Both the position numbers and the translations under genes were made by a program. The notes below the pieces were generated by a model that saw only the letters and a list, made by a program, of their open reading frames with translations, was not told where the DNA came from and did not search any database. From Trinickia fusca (GTDB taxonomy: Bacteria > Pseudomonadota > Gammaproteobacteria > Burkholderiales > Burkholderiaceae), in NCBI RefSeq assembly GCF_003628145.1, contig NZ_RBZV01000015.1:62001-126000 (forward strand): a stretch of DNA of 64,000 bases, written 5' to 3'. Shown piece by piece: positions 51,872-61,130 of the stretch. Positions within the stretch are counted from its first letter, which is position 1; each line of letters begins with the position of its first letter.

Positions 51872-52948
51872 TCAGACGCTTGCTGCCAGCGTCGCACACA
51901 ACGCGTCCTCGGGGACGCTCGTCATGACCGTTTCGCCAAGGCGCTTGAGCAACACGAACTTGATCGTGCCGGCCTCCGCCTTCTTGTCGACTTTCATGAG
52001 CTCGATGTAGCGCGCATCGCCGAGCGCAGGTGCGCGACTGGGCAGATGCGCGCCGGCCACGACGGTCACGAGCCGCTTGCGCGATGCTTCGTCGAGATAG
52101 CCGAGCCGCACCGACAAATCTGCCGCCATCACCATGCCGCAGCCGACGGCTTCGCCGTGCAGCCACTCGCCGTAGCCCAGCCCCGCTTCGATCGCATGAC
52201 CGAACGTGTGGCCGAAATTGAGAATCGCGCGCAAGCCGCCTTCGCGCTCGTCGGCCGCGACGACCCCCGCCTTGAGCTCGCACGAGCGCTTGACCGCATG
52301 CGCGAGCGCATCCGCGTCGCGACGGTTCAACGCTTCGATGTTCGCCTCGATCCACTCGAAGAATTCGGCATCGGCAATCGCACCGGTCTTGATGATCTCG
52401 GCAATGCCGGCTGCGAGTTCGCGCTCCGGCAGCGACCGCAGCGCGGCAATGTCGGCGATGACGGCGAGAGGCTGATAGAACGCCCCGATCATGTTCTTGC
52501 CGAGCGGATGGTTGATGCCGGTCTTGCCGCCGACCGACGAATCGACCTGCGACAGCAGCGTCGTCGGCACCTGGATGAACGGCACGCCGCGCATGTAGCA
52601 GGCGGCGGCGAAACCTGTCATATCGCCGATCACGCCGCCGCCGAGTGCGATCAACGTCGTCTTGCGGTCGGCATGTCGCGCTAGCAGCGCATCGAAAACG
52701 CGGTTCAACGTTTCCCAGTTCTTGTACGCCTCGCCATCGGGAAGCACGACCGTCGACACTTGCTTGCCGAGCGGTGCAAGCGCCGCCCACAGCATATCGC
52801 CATAGAGTGGATCGACGGTGGTGTTCGTGACGATCGTCACCGACGTACCGCCGATGTGCGGTGCGAACAGCTCCGTGCGGCTCAGCAAACCGGTGCCGAT
52901 ATGAATGGGGTAGGCGCGTTCGCCCAGGTCGACGCTGACGGTAATCAT
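51872..52948 (-). CDS. aroB: 3-dehydroquinate synthase AroB
   Basis: 358 residues from [23 protein letters not shown]-binding and active-site landmarks: [97 protein letters not shown], with zinc-binding His in the last two. It cyclises DAHP to dehydroquinate in the shikimate path. Overlaps aroK by 4 nt. Confidence 0.97.
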   Translation of the reverse strand: MITVSVDLGERAYPIHIGTGLLSRTELFAPHIGGTSVTIVTNTTVDPLYGDMLWAALAPLGKQVSTVVLPDGEAYKNWETLNRVFDALLARHADRKTTLIALGGGVIGDMTGFAAACYMRGVPFIQVPTTLLSQVDSSVGGKTGINHPLGKNMIGAFYQPLAVIADIAALRSLPERELAAGIAEIIKTGAIADAEFFEWIEANIEALNRRDADALAHAVKRSCELKAGVVAADEREGGLRAILNFGHTFGHAIEAGLGYGEWLHGEAVGCGMVMAADLSVRLGYLDEASRKRLVTVVAGAHLPSRAPALGDARYIELMKVDKKAEAGTIKFVLLKRLGETVMTSVPEDALCATLAASV

Positions 52949-53496
52949 GAATTTGCCTCGCGAGTGATACCGGCCATCTCGAGTTGCATGAGGACCATAT
53001 TGACTAGTCCGTTCACCGAAGGGCGCCCGGTTTCGATGACGAAATGCGCGCACTCGCGATAGAGCGGGTCGCGTACCTCGTACAGGGCCTCGAGCTTCGC
53101 TTTGGGATCTTCGGTCTGCAACAGCGGACGGTTCTTGTCCTTGCGCGTGCGCAACCACAAATCGTGCGGATTCGCTCGAAGGTAGACGACGAATCCACGC
53201 GAGTGAAGAAGGGTTCTATTTTCGGGACGCAGAATCGCGCCGCCCCCCGTAGCAAGCACGATCGAATCGCGCGCCGTGAGCTCGGCGATGACCTGCGCCT
53301 CGCGCTCGCGAAAGCCGTCCTCACCTTCGTGCTCGAAGATGACGGGAATGCGCGCGCCCGTGCGCGCTTCGATTTCGTGGTCCGAATCGAAGAAAGGCCG
53401 CTCGAGCCGGCGTGCGACGGCACGACCCACGGTGGTCTTGCCAGCCCCCATGAGTCCCACGAAAAAAATGTTGGTGTGTGCGTCCCGCTCTTGCAC
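52945..53496 (-). CDS. aroK: Shikimate kinase AroK
   Basis: 183 residues from a GTG at 53496, which has AGAGGA six bases upstream. An in-frame ATG at 53547 lacks a site and adds residues outside the family. P-loop [20 protein letters not shown], shikimate site [15 protein letters not shown], glycine loop [12 protein letters not shown], and lid [11 protein letters not shown]. It phosphorylates shikimate at the 3-hydroxyl. It precedes aroB in the pil-aroKB arrangement. Confidence 0.96.
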   Translation of the reverse strand: MQERDAHTNIFFVGLMGAGKTTVGRAVARRLERPFFDSDHEIEARTGARIPVIFEHEGEDGFREREAQVIAELTARDSIVLATGGGAILRPENRTLLHSRGFVVYLRANPHDLWLRTRKDKNRPLLQTEDPKAKLEALYEVRDPLYRECAHFVIETGRPSVNGLVNMVLMQLEMAGITREANS

Positions 53497-53605
53497 CGGA
53501 ATTCCTCTGATCGATTCGGGTAGGGTTCGGGCGCAGCTTACTGGCAAAGCCGCCGGGTTGTCGAGTGCGCCCTTGGCCGGTCAGACCATGCATCGAGCCC
53601 CCAGG

Positions 53606-55222
53606 CTAGTCGACGCCGATGATACGCGGCGTGATGAATACCGCGAGCTCGCTGCTCTGCTCGCGTTGCGCCCGATGGCGAAACAGCGCGCCGATAAGCG
53701 GTATTTTGCCCAACAGCGGCACGCGCGTCACATCGTTACGGTCCTGCCTTTCATAGATTCCACCAATCGACACCGTACCACCGTCCTCCACCTCGACCCG
53801 CGTGCGAACATGCTTGGTGTCGATCGCCGGACCCGCCGCGGTGGGCTCGCCCACGCTGTCCTTTGCAATCTCGAGATCGAGCACGATTCGACCGTGCGGC
53901 GTGATTTGCGGCTCGACCTCGAGCTTCAGGCTCGCCCGGCGAAACTGCACGCCCGACACGCCGCTTCGCACTTTCGCCTGATACGGCAACTCCGTGCCCT
54001 GCTCGACGACCGCCTTGGTACGATCGGCCGTCACCACGCGCGGGCTCGATACGATATGCCCGCGGCCCTCGGCCTCCAGTGCGCTGAGCTCGGTCGTCAC
54101 GAGCCGCGTCGCCTGCGCGGCGAACAGCGTGAAGCCGGCCGTCGCGGCCCCGAAACCGGACAGCGCACCTGCCGACAAGTCATGTCCGATACCGTTCTGT
54201 CCATCGATGGCGGTCTTGGCGTCGAGACTACCCGCACGGATCGACAAGCGCGCCCCAAGGTTCTGCGAAAAGCCGCGCGCGCCCTCGACGATGCGCGCCT
54301 CGATCAGGACTTGCCGGCTTGGCTTGTCGATCGTAGCGATGAGCTCGGCCACCTGCGCAAGACGCGCCTCGAGATCGGTCACGAACAGCAGATTCGTACG
54401 AGCATCGGCCACGGCCGCGCCGCGCTTGGACAGGATGCGTTGCGCCCCGGAGGCCGTAAGCAGCCGCTGCACGTCCTCTGCACGCGGGTAGCGCAGCGCG
54501 AATGCTCGGCTCGCAAGCGGCTCCAGCTCCGCGCTGCGCGCGTGCGCTTCGAAGCGCTGCCGCTCGCGCGCAGCCAGGTCGGCCAGCGGCGCGACCCAGA
54601 TCACGTTGTCGCGCCGCGACATGGCCAGACCGTGCACGTCGAGCAGCGTGTCGAATGCCGTGCGCCAAGGCACGTTCGTCAGATGCACCGAGACAGCGCC
54701 ACGCACCCGTTCGCTCGCGACGATGTTGAGCCCTGTAAAGCGTGCGAACGCATCGAGCACGTCACTGAGCTGTGCATTCTGGAAATGCATCGTGACCGGC
54801 TTGTCGTCGTTTGCACCACCGTCATTCTGATTCTCGCTGCTCATACGTAACGGCGGTGCGAGCGGAATGGGCGGACCTTCGAGAGCCGGGCTGCGGGCAG
54901 CAGATTCAACAGGCGGCTCATGCGAAGCAGCACCGGCAGAGCCCGCGGATTGTGCCGGCTCATCTGAACGCAAGCCGCTTTCCGAATGGTCGCCAGACGT
55001 TTCTCGCGCAGCCGGGCCGTCCTCTTGTTCTTGTACCAGGGGGCCGCCCACGAATGGATTGGGCAACGGTTCGGTTCCTTCCCGCGGCCAGGCCTGACCG
55101 TTCTCCTCCCCGGACGATGCTTCCAGCGGCAGCGGCGGCAAAAGCGGCACCGACGCCCACGAGGTCGACGCGCTCAATGCTCCAGCCGCCAACCAGCTGC
55201 ACAGGACGTGAGCACGGGTCAT
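53606..55222 (-). CDS. pilQ: Type IV pilus secretin PilQ (short form)
   Basis: 538 residues, against about 700 in Pseudomonas. Signal peptide ends near STSWASVP. A Pro/Gly/Ser-rich, low-complexity region follows (to about residue 135) where AMIN domains would be expected. The N-domains are next: VTMHFQNAQLSDVLDAFARF, GAVSVHLTNVPWRTAFDTLL, RTNLLFVTDLEARLAQVAEL. The secretin core has GRGHIVSSPRVVTADRTKAV, VEVEDGGTVSIGGIYERQ, VPLLGKIPLIGALFRHR, and SSELAVFITPRII. It is the outer-membrane pore of the pilus. Overlaps pilOP by 4 nt. Confidence 0.92.
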   Translation of the reverse strand: MTRAHVLCSWLAAGALSASTSWASVPLLPPLPLEASSGEENGQAWPREGTEPLPNPFVGGPLVQEQEDGPAARETSGDHSESGLRSDEPAQSAGSAGAASHEPPVESAARSPALEGPPIPLAPPLRMSSENQNDGGANDDKPVTMHFQNAQLSDVLDAFARFTGLNIVASERVRGAVSVHLTNVPWRTAFDTLLDVHGLAMSRRDNVIWVAPLADLAARERQRFEAHARSAELEPLASRAFALRYPRAEDVQRLLTASGAQRILSKRGAAVADARTNLLFVTDLEARLAQVAELIATIDKPSRQVLIEARIVEGARGFSQNLGARLSIRAGSLDAKTAIDGQNGIGHDLSAGALSGFGAATAGFTLFAAQATRLVTTELSALEAEGRGHIVSSPRVVTADRTKAVVEQGTELPYQAKVRSGVSGVQFRRASLKLEVEPQITPHGRIVLDLEIAKDSVGEPTAAGPAIDTKHVRTRVEVEDGGTVSIGGIYERQDRNDVTRVPLLGKIPLIGALFRHRAQREQSSELAVFITPRIIGVD

Positions 55223-56121
55223 CGCGCCTCCTCGGCCAAGGCGAGCCTGCGGCTGCTCGCGCCGCCCGCGAGCGTCACATCGTTCATGCCGACGTGCACG
55301 AGCTGCTCGGAGCCGATTGCTTCGCCCAGCAACCGCATGATCGCCCCGTCCGGAGTCTCGAACAGCGCAAAGCCACGCACGCCTTCACGCATGAATCCAA
55401 CGAGGCGTAGCGCGTCGGCGTGCAAACGGGCGAGCGCAGCCGCATCGAATGGATCGACAACCGAGGGCGGCCCGTTCTCATCCGCGGCCACCTCGTCTGT
55501 CTGTTGCTGCACGGACGCCGGCAACGCACCGAATACGTGCAGCGTCGACTCGAATAAGAGTTCGTCCGACTCGCGCGTCACGGCAAGCGACATCGGCACG
55601 ACAAGCGACGGCAAACCGCCCAAGCCGCGCAGAAAGGCCATGACGTCAGCGAAGCCCCCTCGTGCAGCGAGGCGCATGGGCATTACCCTTTGCGCGCCCT
55701 CACCCTCGGCCGGCGCCGGCTCGAGCGCATTCAGGATCAATCCGCTACGCTCGGCCAAGCCGAATAGCGCCTGCCACGCCATGGTGGGAGAGTTCAACCT
55801 CGATGCTTGCGCCTCGTCGGCCAGCATGGCTTGTCGACGCAGTGCCGGCAAATGCGTCAGTTCAGCCTGCGCCTGCCCGATGCGGCGCTCGAGTTCGTGC
55901 AGTGTGGCTCGCTCAGCCGTGAGGCCCGCAAGCGCACCGACATGAAGCCCGTGCATGGCAACGGCAAACGCGGCGATCGCGATCGTCACGGCCGACATGA
56001 GCCGCCGCTGCACGCCCCAGTGCTCGGGCGGCACGAGAAGCGCCGGCAATCGCGACGCCCGCGCAGCGACGCGCAAGCTGCCGGACCGCCTTTCGCGATG
56101 GAACCAGACGAGCGAGCTCAT
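55219..56121 (-). CDS. PilO-PilP fusion protein of the type IV pilus
   Basis: 300 residues from MSSLVWFHRERRSGSLRVAA. One membrane helix (VTIAIAAFAVAMHGLHVGAL) and a coiled coil, then the PilO-like ferredoxin fold (MAFLRGLGGLPSLVVPMSLA). The last 85 residues carry the PilP pattern: VDPFDAAALARLHADALRLV then GFMREGVRGFALFETPDGAI with closing VHVGMNDVTLAGG. In Pseudomonas and Neisseria these are two genes. A single frame with no internal stop, flanked by 4-nt overlaps with pilN and pilQ, argues for a real fusion. PilP is normally a lipoprotein; fused, it needs no lipid anchor. Confidence 0.82.
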   Translation of the reverse strand: MSSLVWFHRERRSGSLRVAARASRLPALLVPPEHWGVQRRLMSAVTIAIAAFAVAMHGLHVGALAGLTAERATLHELERRIGQAQAELTHLPALRRQAMLADEAQASRLNSPTMAWQALFGLAERSGLILNALEPAPAEGEGAQRVMPMRLAARGGFADVMAFLRGLGGLPSLVVPMSLAVTRESDELLFESTLHVFGALPASVQQQTDEVAADENGPPSVVDPFDAAALARLHADALRLVGFMREGVRGFALFETPDGAIMRLLGEAIGSEQLVHVGMNDVTLAGGASSRRLALAEEAR

Positions 56122-56777
56122 GGCCGACTCCTTGCCTCGCGCACGCGCCGCTGCTGCGCGGCATCTGCAGCCTGCGACGGCTCCACGCCGTCCAATCGCG
56201 GACGCAGACGTACGTCGAGCTCGACCGCGTGATCGTGCCCGTCGACGAGACGCAGCTCGGCAATCTCGGCATGATCGATGCCACGCACACGTTCGAGTCT
56301 GCCGACCCACGCCGCTGCTGTAGCGCTATTGACCGCGCGTGCCTTGAGCTCGAAGCTGTCACCGTGCTGCTGGAGCCGGTGCAGCGCCACACCGTCGCCA
56401 GCCTCACCTGCCAGTGCGTCGACGACTTTCAGCAATACCGTGCGAGGTGCCGCGAACTGCGCGGACAGCGCCACGTGTTGCCGTTCGTCGTTAAACCTGC
56501 TCCCGAGTTGCCGGTACTGTGCAAGCGGACCGGCCAGACTCGACCATGTCGCCTCCAGCTTGGCGCGCCGCTCGGTCAGGCGGGCCATCTCGAATGGCCC
56601 CAACGCATTGCACGCGAGTGCCGCGCCGACGCCCAACAACGCTGACGATGCGCACTCGGCCAAGCGCCGGCGTCGCAGCCGACGCGCGGCCTGCTGACGA
56701 TGCGGCAGCAAATTGAACCCCCGTACCCCCAGACCGTGTTGCCCACCGGCAGAGAGGCACCCTGCGCGCGCCGTCAT
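56118..56777 (-). CDS. pilN: Type IV pilus assembly protein PilN
   Basis: 219 residues from MTARAGCLSAGGQHGLGVRG. The conserved cytoplasmic peptide that binds PilM is GFNLLPHRQQAAR near residue 20. A short membrane segment (ASSALLGVGAALACNALGPF), a heptad coil, and a small alpha/beta domain follow. Overlaps both pilM and pilOP by 4 nt. Arg/Ala-rich linker regions make the sequence less conserved than pilM. It aligns the pilus machinery across the inner membrane. Confidence 0.85.
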   Translation of the reverse strand: MTARAGCLSAGGQHGLGVRGFNLLPHRQQAARRLRRRRLAECASSALLGVGAALACNALGPFEMARLTERRAKLEATWSSLAGPLAQYRQLGSRFNDERQHVALSAQFAAPRTVLLKVVDALAGEAGDGVALHRLQQHGDSFELKARAVNSATAAAWVGRLERVRGIDHAEIAELRLVDGHDHAVELDVRLRPRLDGVEPSQAADAAQQRRVREARSRP

Positions 56778-57772
56778 TCGGCCACCCCGCGCAGCGCCAG
56801 TCCGAACGCGACGGCAAACGTCGACGCGTGGCGCCATTGGCGTGGCGCCATTGCCGCGTCACCCACACCGTCGTCGCAAAACGGCGCGCATTCGAACGGC
56901 ACGACCGAACAACCGAGCAAGTCGCCGATGTCCGCTAGCGAGAACCCGACCTCGGCCATCAGCTCCAACTCGCCGCCGGCCACCGCCCACGCAGGAGCAT
57001 GCCCACCCGCAAGGCTATGCAGGGCGCCAGCGAGATCCTCGTATTCGGAACCTGGATATCGCACGTGCGCCTCGACGACCTCATCGACGATGCGCCACGC
57101 ATACACGCCGTCGCTGCCAACCCACAAGGCCACGAAGCACACGCCTTCGCCAAGCTCGAACGCCGCCGTATGCCAGAGCGCGCGCAACGCGGCAGGCGGT
57201 TCGCCATCGACGGCGCTCAGCGCAACGCCCGCTACAGCCGCCACCTCGACGCGCGCCTGCAGGTGCTCGCGCGCCGTGGCGGCGACAGTCATGCGCTGAC
57301 CACGGGCCGCACCACCGGCCCGGGCGGCCTCTTCGACGAACCAATCGAGTGCTAACGCACTGCGCTCGAGCCCGGCCGCGCGTTCGGCCGCAGCCGCCGC
57401 AGCCGGCGCCATCGCATCGAGCACCGGCATGGACGAATCATCGGATGCATCGCGGACATCGGGCAGCGGAACCGAAGTGAGGACGGTCGCACTGCCGGGC
57501 ACGGCCATCGCACAGCGCAGCAGACGCACCGAGCGCCGTTGTGGCCACTGGCCCAGCAATTCGGCGAGCGTCGCCGCCACCGCCATGCGATCGACGATCG
57601 CGACGCCCGACATAACCCCCTCGTCCAGCGAAGCCGCGCCGAGCCACTCGATTCTGACGGGGACCGCTTGCCGCACGCGGCTCAGCACCGCCAGCCTGAC
57701 CTGGCGGCGGCTTATGTCGATTCCGGCCGCAAAACGGCGCGAGGTGGGCAGGGGAAGGTTTTCGATCAGCAT
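56774..57772 (-). CDS. pilM: Type IV pilus assembly protein PilM
   Basis: 332 residues from MLIENLPLPTSRRFAAGIDI. The actin-like fold shows AGIDISRRQVRLAVLSR near residue 13 and later AFELGEGVCFVALWVGSDGV; the second half ends ASTFAVAFGLALRGVAE. Divergent from relatives in several loops, but order and neighbours (pilN, pilOP, pilQ) make the assignment solid. GAGGAG precedes the ATG. PilM is the cytoplasmic ring component that binds PilN. Divergent from mrcA. Confidence 0.85.
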   Translation of the reverse strand: MLIENLPLPTSRRFAAGIDISRRQVRLAVLSRVRQAVPVRIEWLGAASLDEGVMSGVAIVDRMAVAATLAELLGQWPQRRSVRLLRCAMAVPGSATVLTSVPLPDVRDASDDSSMPVLDAMAPAAAAAAERAAGLERSALALDWFVEEAARAGGAARGQRMTVAATAREHLQARVEVAAVAGVALSAVDGEPPAALRALWHTAAFELGEGVCFVALWVGSDGVYAWRIVDEVVEAHVRYPGSEYEDLAGALHSLAGGHAPAWAVAGGELELMAEVGFSLADIGDLLGCSVVPFECAPFCDDGVGDAAMAPRQWRHASTFAVAFGLALRGVAE

Positions 57773-57935
57773 GAGTTCTCCTCGAAGCACACGCGAGAGC
57801 CGCTCGAACACCGACCGGCTCGAGCGCTTGCGTCAGGAAAATTCTGCATACCGAAGGGAGCATGCAACATTAGACCGAGTGGCCAACGACGCACCTCGCC
57901 CGTTAAGCCAATCGAAAGCAGCCCCACGCGCCAGC

Positions 57936-57941
57936 TATAAT
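57936..57941 (+). promoter_or_regulatory. Candidate -10 element of mrcA
   Basis: TATAAT at 57936-57941, 27 bp before the mrcA ATG, so the leader would be short. No strong -35 is apparent. The 195-bp space to the divergent pilM start must also hold the pil promoter, which I could not place. Confidence 0.4.
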
Positions 57942-57967
57942 CCGGCGGACCGTTTGTGTGCACTCGT

Positions 57968-60427
57968 ATGGACCAGCTCCCACCTTCTCTGCCGCCTTCG
58001 TCGCTACCGCCGCCCGAGCAGCCGCCGTCACCGCCGCCCGCGCCGGGCAAGCGCAAGCGCTCGTTGCTGACGCGGATTCTGCTGGGCTTTGCCGGGCTTA
58101 TCGCCGCGTGCGTCGTAAGCGCGGGGCTGCTCGTCATCTATGCGCTCGCCGTCGCAAGCCCGAATCTGCCCTCGCTCGATGCGCTGACCGATTACCGTCC
58201 CAAGGTGCCGCTGCGCGTCTATACGGCCGATCATGTGCTGATCGGCGAGTTCGGTAATGAACGGCGCGACGTCGTGCACATCGAAGCGGTGCCCGTGTTC
58301 CTCAAGCAAGCGATTCTCGCGATCGAGGACGCCCGCTTCTACGACCACGGCGGCGTCGACCTCGCGGGCATCGCGCGCGCAGGCGTGGCCGCGCTGACGA
58401 ACGGTCACGCGACGCAGGGCGCCAGCACGATCACGATGCAGGTGGCACGCAACTTCTTCCTCTCGAGCGAGAAGACGTACACCCGGAAGGTGTACGAAAT
58501 GATGCTCGCCTACAAGATCGAGCATGAGCTGACCAAAGATCAGATTCTCGAGGTGTACATGAATCAGATCTACCTCGGTCAGCGCGCCTACGGCTTCGCC
58601 TCGGCTGCGCGCGTCTACTTCGGCAAGGACCTGAAGGACATCACGCTCGCCGAAGCAGCGATGCTCGCGGGCCTGCCCAAGGCCCCGTCGGCGTACAACC
58701 CGGTCGTCAACCCGGCGCGCGCGAAGGTGCGCCAGCAGTACATCCTGCAACGCATGTTCGAGCTCGGCGACATCACGCGCGCCCAGTACGATGCCGCCAT
58801 CAAGGAGCCGCCCACCGTCGTGCGCGCGCCCACACAGCAGTTCAGCGTGCACGCCGAGTACATCGCCGAAATCGTCCGTCAAGCCATGTATGCCCAATAT
58901 CACGACGAGGCCTATACGCGCGGCCTGAACGTCGTGACGACGATCGATTCGGCCGACCAGGACAGCGCTTATCTCGCCTTGCGCCGCGGCCTGATGGCCT
59001 ACGATTCGCGCCACGGCTATCGCGGCCCCGAGGCCTATGTCGATCTGCCGGCCGACGCGGACGCGCGCGAGGAGGCCATCGCCAACGCGCTCGATACACG
59101 CCCCGACAACGGCGACATCGTGGCCGCAGTGGTCACGTCGGCCGATGCCAAGCGCGTCGAAGCCACCCTCGCCGACGGCACCGATGTGGCGATCGAGGGC
59201 AACGGCCTGCGCTTCGCCGCCTTCGCCCTGAGCGCTCGCGCACAGCCGAATTCGAGCATTCGCCCGGGCGCGATCGTGCGCCTGCTCAAAAGCGACGACG
59301 GCAACTGGTCGATCGTGCAGCTGCCGCAAGTGGAAGGCGCGTTCATCTCCATCGTGCCGCAAGACGGCGCGATCCGCTCACTGGTCGGCGGGTTCGATTT
59401 CAACAAGAACAAGTTCAACCATGTGACGCAGGCTTGGCGCCAGCCGGGCTCGAGCTTCAAGCCGTTTATCTACTCGGCCTCGCTCGAAAAGGGTCTGGGG
59501 CCGGCCACCATCATCAACGATGCACCGCTCTTTTTCAGCGCGGCCGAGACCGGCGGCGCGCCGTGGGAGCCGAAGAACTACGGTGGCGGGTTCGATGGCC
59601 CGATGACGATGCGCACGGCACTGCAAAAGTCACGTAACCTCGTGTCGATCCGCATCCTGTCGCACATCGGCACGCACTATGCGCAGCAGTACATCACCCG
59701 CTTCGGGTTCGACGCCGAGCGGCACCCGGCCTACTTGCCGATGGCGCTCGGTGCGGGCCTCGTCACGCCGTTGCAGATGGCTGCGGCCTATTCGGTATTC
59801 GCCAATGGCGGCTATCGCGTGAACCCGTACCTGATCGCAGAAGTCACCGATCAGCAAGGCGTCGTGCTCATGCGCTCGCAGCCGATCGTCGCAGAACGTG
59901 ACGCACCGCGCGCGATCGAAGCGCGCAACGCCTATGTGATGAACAGTCTGCTGCAAAGTGTCGCGCAACATGGCACCGGCGCGAAATCGAACGAGCTCGG
60001 CCGCACCGATCTGGCGGGCAAGACCGGCACGACCAATGAATCCCGCGACGCCTGGTTCGCCGGCTATCAACACACGCTCGCGGCCATCGCCTGGATCGGC
60101 TACGACAGTCCGCACAGCCTCGGCGACCGCGAAACGGGCGGCGGGCTGGCACTGCCCGTGTGGATGGACTACATGCGGCAAGCGCTCAAGGGCGTGCCGC
60201 CCTATCAGATGACCATGCCCGACGACGTGGTCACGCAGAGCGGCGAACTGTACTTCGAGGAATATCTGCCGGGCCACGGATTCGTCGCGACGGTCGGTGT
60301 CCCGCAGGCGACGGCGCCGAGCGAATCGGCAGGAGAGGAAGCCGGCACTGAGGCAGGCTCAGTGCCGGAGCGTGTCGGTGAAGACGAGAAGCAGCACGTG
60401 ATGGGTCTGTTCGATCAGCAGCACTGA
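57968..60427 (+). CDS. mrcA: Penicillin-binding protein 1A (bifunctional transglycosylase/transpeptidase)
   Basis: 819 residues. A Pro-rich cytoplasmic head (to about residue 25), one membrane helix, then GT51: EDARFYDHGGVDLAGIARAG, GASTITMQVARNFFLSSEKT, EVYMNQIYLGQRAYGFASAA. An OB-like domain separates it from the transpeptidase: SxxK in QPGSSFKPFIYSASLEKGLG, SRN in LQKSRNLVSIRIL, and KTGTTNESRDAWFAG. It polymerises and cross-links peptidoglycan. It sits next to, and divergent from, pilM, as in many proteobacteria. Confidence 0.96.
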   Translation: MDQLPPSLPPSSLPPPEQPPSPPPAPGKRKRSLLTRILLGFAGLIAACVVSAGLLVIYALAVASPNLPSLDALTDYRPKVPLRVYTADHVLIGEFGNERRDVVHIEAVPVFLKQAILAIEDARFYDHGGVDLAGIARAGVAALTNGHATQGASTITMQVARNFFLSSEKTYTRKVYEMMLAYKIEHELTKDQILEVYMNQIYLGQRAYGFASAARVYFGKDLKDITLAEAAMLAGLPKAPSAYNPVVNPARAKVRQQYILQRMFELGDITRAQYDAAIKEPPTVVRAPTQQFSVHAEYIAEIVRQAMYAQYHDEAYTRGLNVVTTIDSADQDSAYLALRRGLMAYDSRHGYRGPEAYVDLPADADAREEAIANALDTRPDNGDIVAAVVTSADAKRVEATLADGTDVAIEGNGLRFAAFALSARAQPNSSIRPGAIVRLLKSDDGNWSIVQLPQVEGAFISIVPQDGAIRSLVGGFDFNKNKFNHVTQAWRQPGSSFKPFIYSASLEKGLGPATIINDAPLFFSAAETGGAPWEPKNYGGGFDGPMTMRTALQKSRNLVSIRILSHIGTHYAQQYITRFGFDAERHPAYLPMALGAGLVTPLQMAAAYSVFANGGYRVNPYLIAEVTDQQGVVLMRSQPIVAERDAPRAIEARNAYVMNSLLQSVAQHGTGAKSNELGRTDLAGKTGTTNESRDAWFAGYQHTLAAIAWIGYDSPHSLGDRETGGGLALPVWMDYMRQALKGVPPYQMTMPDDVVTQSGELYFEEYLPGHGFVATVGVPQATAPSESAGEEAGTEAGSVPERVGEDEKQHVMGLFDQQH

Positions 60428-60450
60428 TCGCCGACGCAAGGCGTGCCGCG

Positions 60451-60768
60451 TTACGCGGAGAACGTAACGGGCTCGCCGGCCTGTTGCGTTGCGTAGTCCG
60501 AAAGCGCGGCGAAGAATTCGTTGCCGCTGCGTGTATCACGCCACTGACCGTCGACGTACTTGAAGTGAAAACCGCCCGCTTTCGCGGCGATCCAGATTTC
60601 CTGCATCGGTGGCTGCAGGTTCACGATGATCTTGCTGCGGTTTTCGAATTCGAGCGTCAGCACGTTGCCGCTGCGCTCCGCCTCGATGTCGGCGTCGATG
60701 TCGTCGAGCGCCCGCTCGACGGCGGCCAGCACGGCTTCGGCCCGGGTAAGGTAGTCGCTGTCGGTCAT
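60451..60768 (-). CDS. cyaY: Frataxin-like iron donor CyaY
   Basis: 105 residues. The acidic iron-binding first helix is [15 protein letters not shown] near residues 15-30, followed by strands [40 protein letters not shown] and the C-terminal [20 protein letters not shown]. CyaY modulates IscS and iron delivery in Fe-S cluster assembly. It lies between convergent mrcA and divergent lptM. Confidence 0.95.
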   Translation of the reverse strand: MTDSDYLTRAEAVLAAVERALDDIDADIEAERSGNVLTLEFENRSKIIVNLQPPMQEIWIAAKAGGFHFKYVDGQWRDTRSGNEFFAALSDYATQQAGEPVTFSA

Positions 60769-60814
60769 GCTAAACTCCGGCGGTTAAACACATTCAGGCC
60801 ATTCAGAGGCAGTC

Positions 60815-61117
60815 ATGCGAGTCGTTTTGAGGATGAGCGCGATTGTAGCGGCTTTGCTGGCCGTTGCAGGAAGCGTGGCGCTAAGCGGCTGCGGACAACG
60901 CGGGCCGCTTTATATGCCGGCCGTCCCGCCGCTGCCCGCCAAACCCGCCGAGACAACCGAAGCGCCCACCCACATGGCGCCTGATGCCGCCAGCGACGCC
61001 CAACCCGGCGATCGCACGGGCTTGACGCTCGTCCCCGCCGACGATCTCGGCGCACAGCCCAAGGCCGTCCAGCCAGCGTCCGCAAGCGCCGCTTCGAGCA
61101 CCGCCCCCCATTCATAA
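60815..61117 (+). CDS. lptM: LPS translocon maturation chaperone LptM (lipoprotein)
   Basis: 100 residues. Lipobox LSGC with acylated Cys26, immediately followed by the family hallmark GQRGPLYMPAV. The rest is a Pro/Ala-rich disordered tail. LptM (YifL) assists oxidation of LptD in the outer membrane. Its ATG is 46 bp from the divergent cyaY start and 13 bp before lysA follows its stop, so it is co-transcribed with lysA, the usual arrangement. Confidence 0.9.
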   Translation: MRVVLRMSAIVAALLAVAGSVALSGCGQRGPLYMPAVPPLPAKPAETTEAPTHMAPDAASDAQPGDRTGLTLVPADDLGAQPKAVQPASASAASSTAPHS

Positions 61118-61130
61118 CGCAGGTCCGCGC

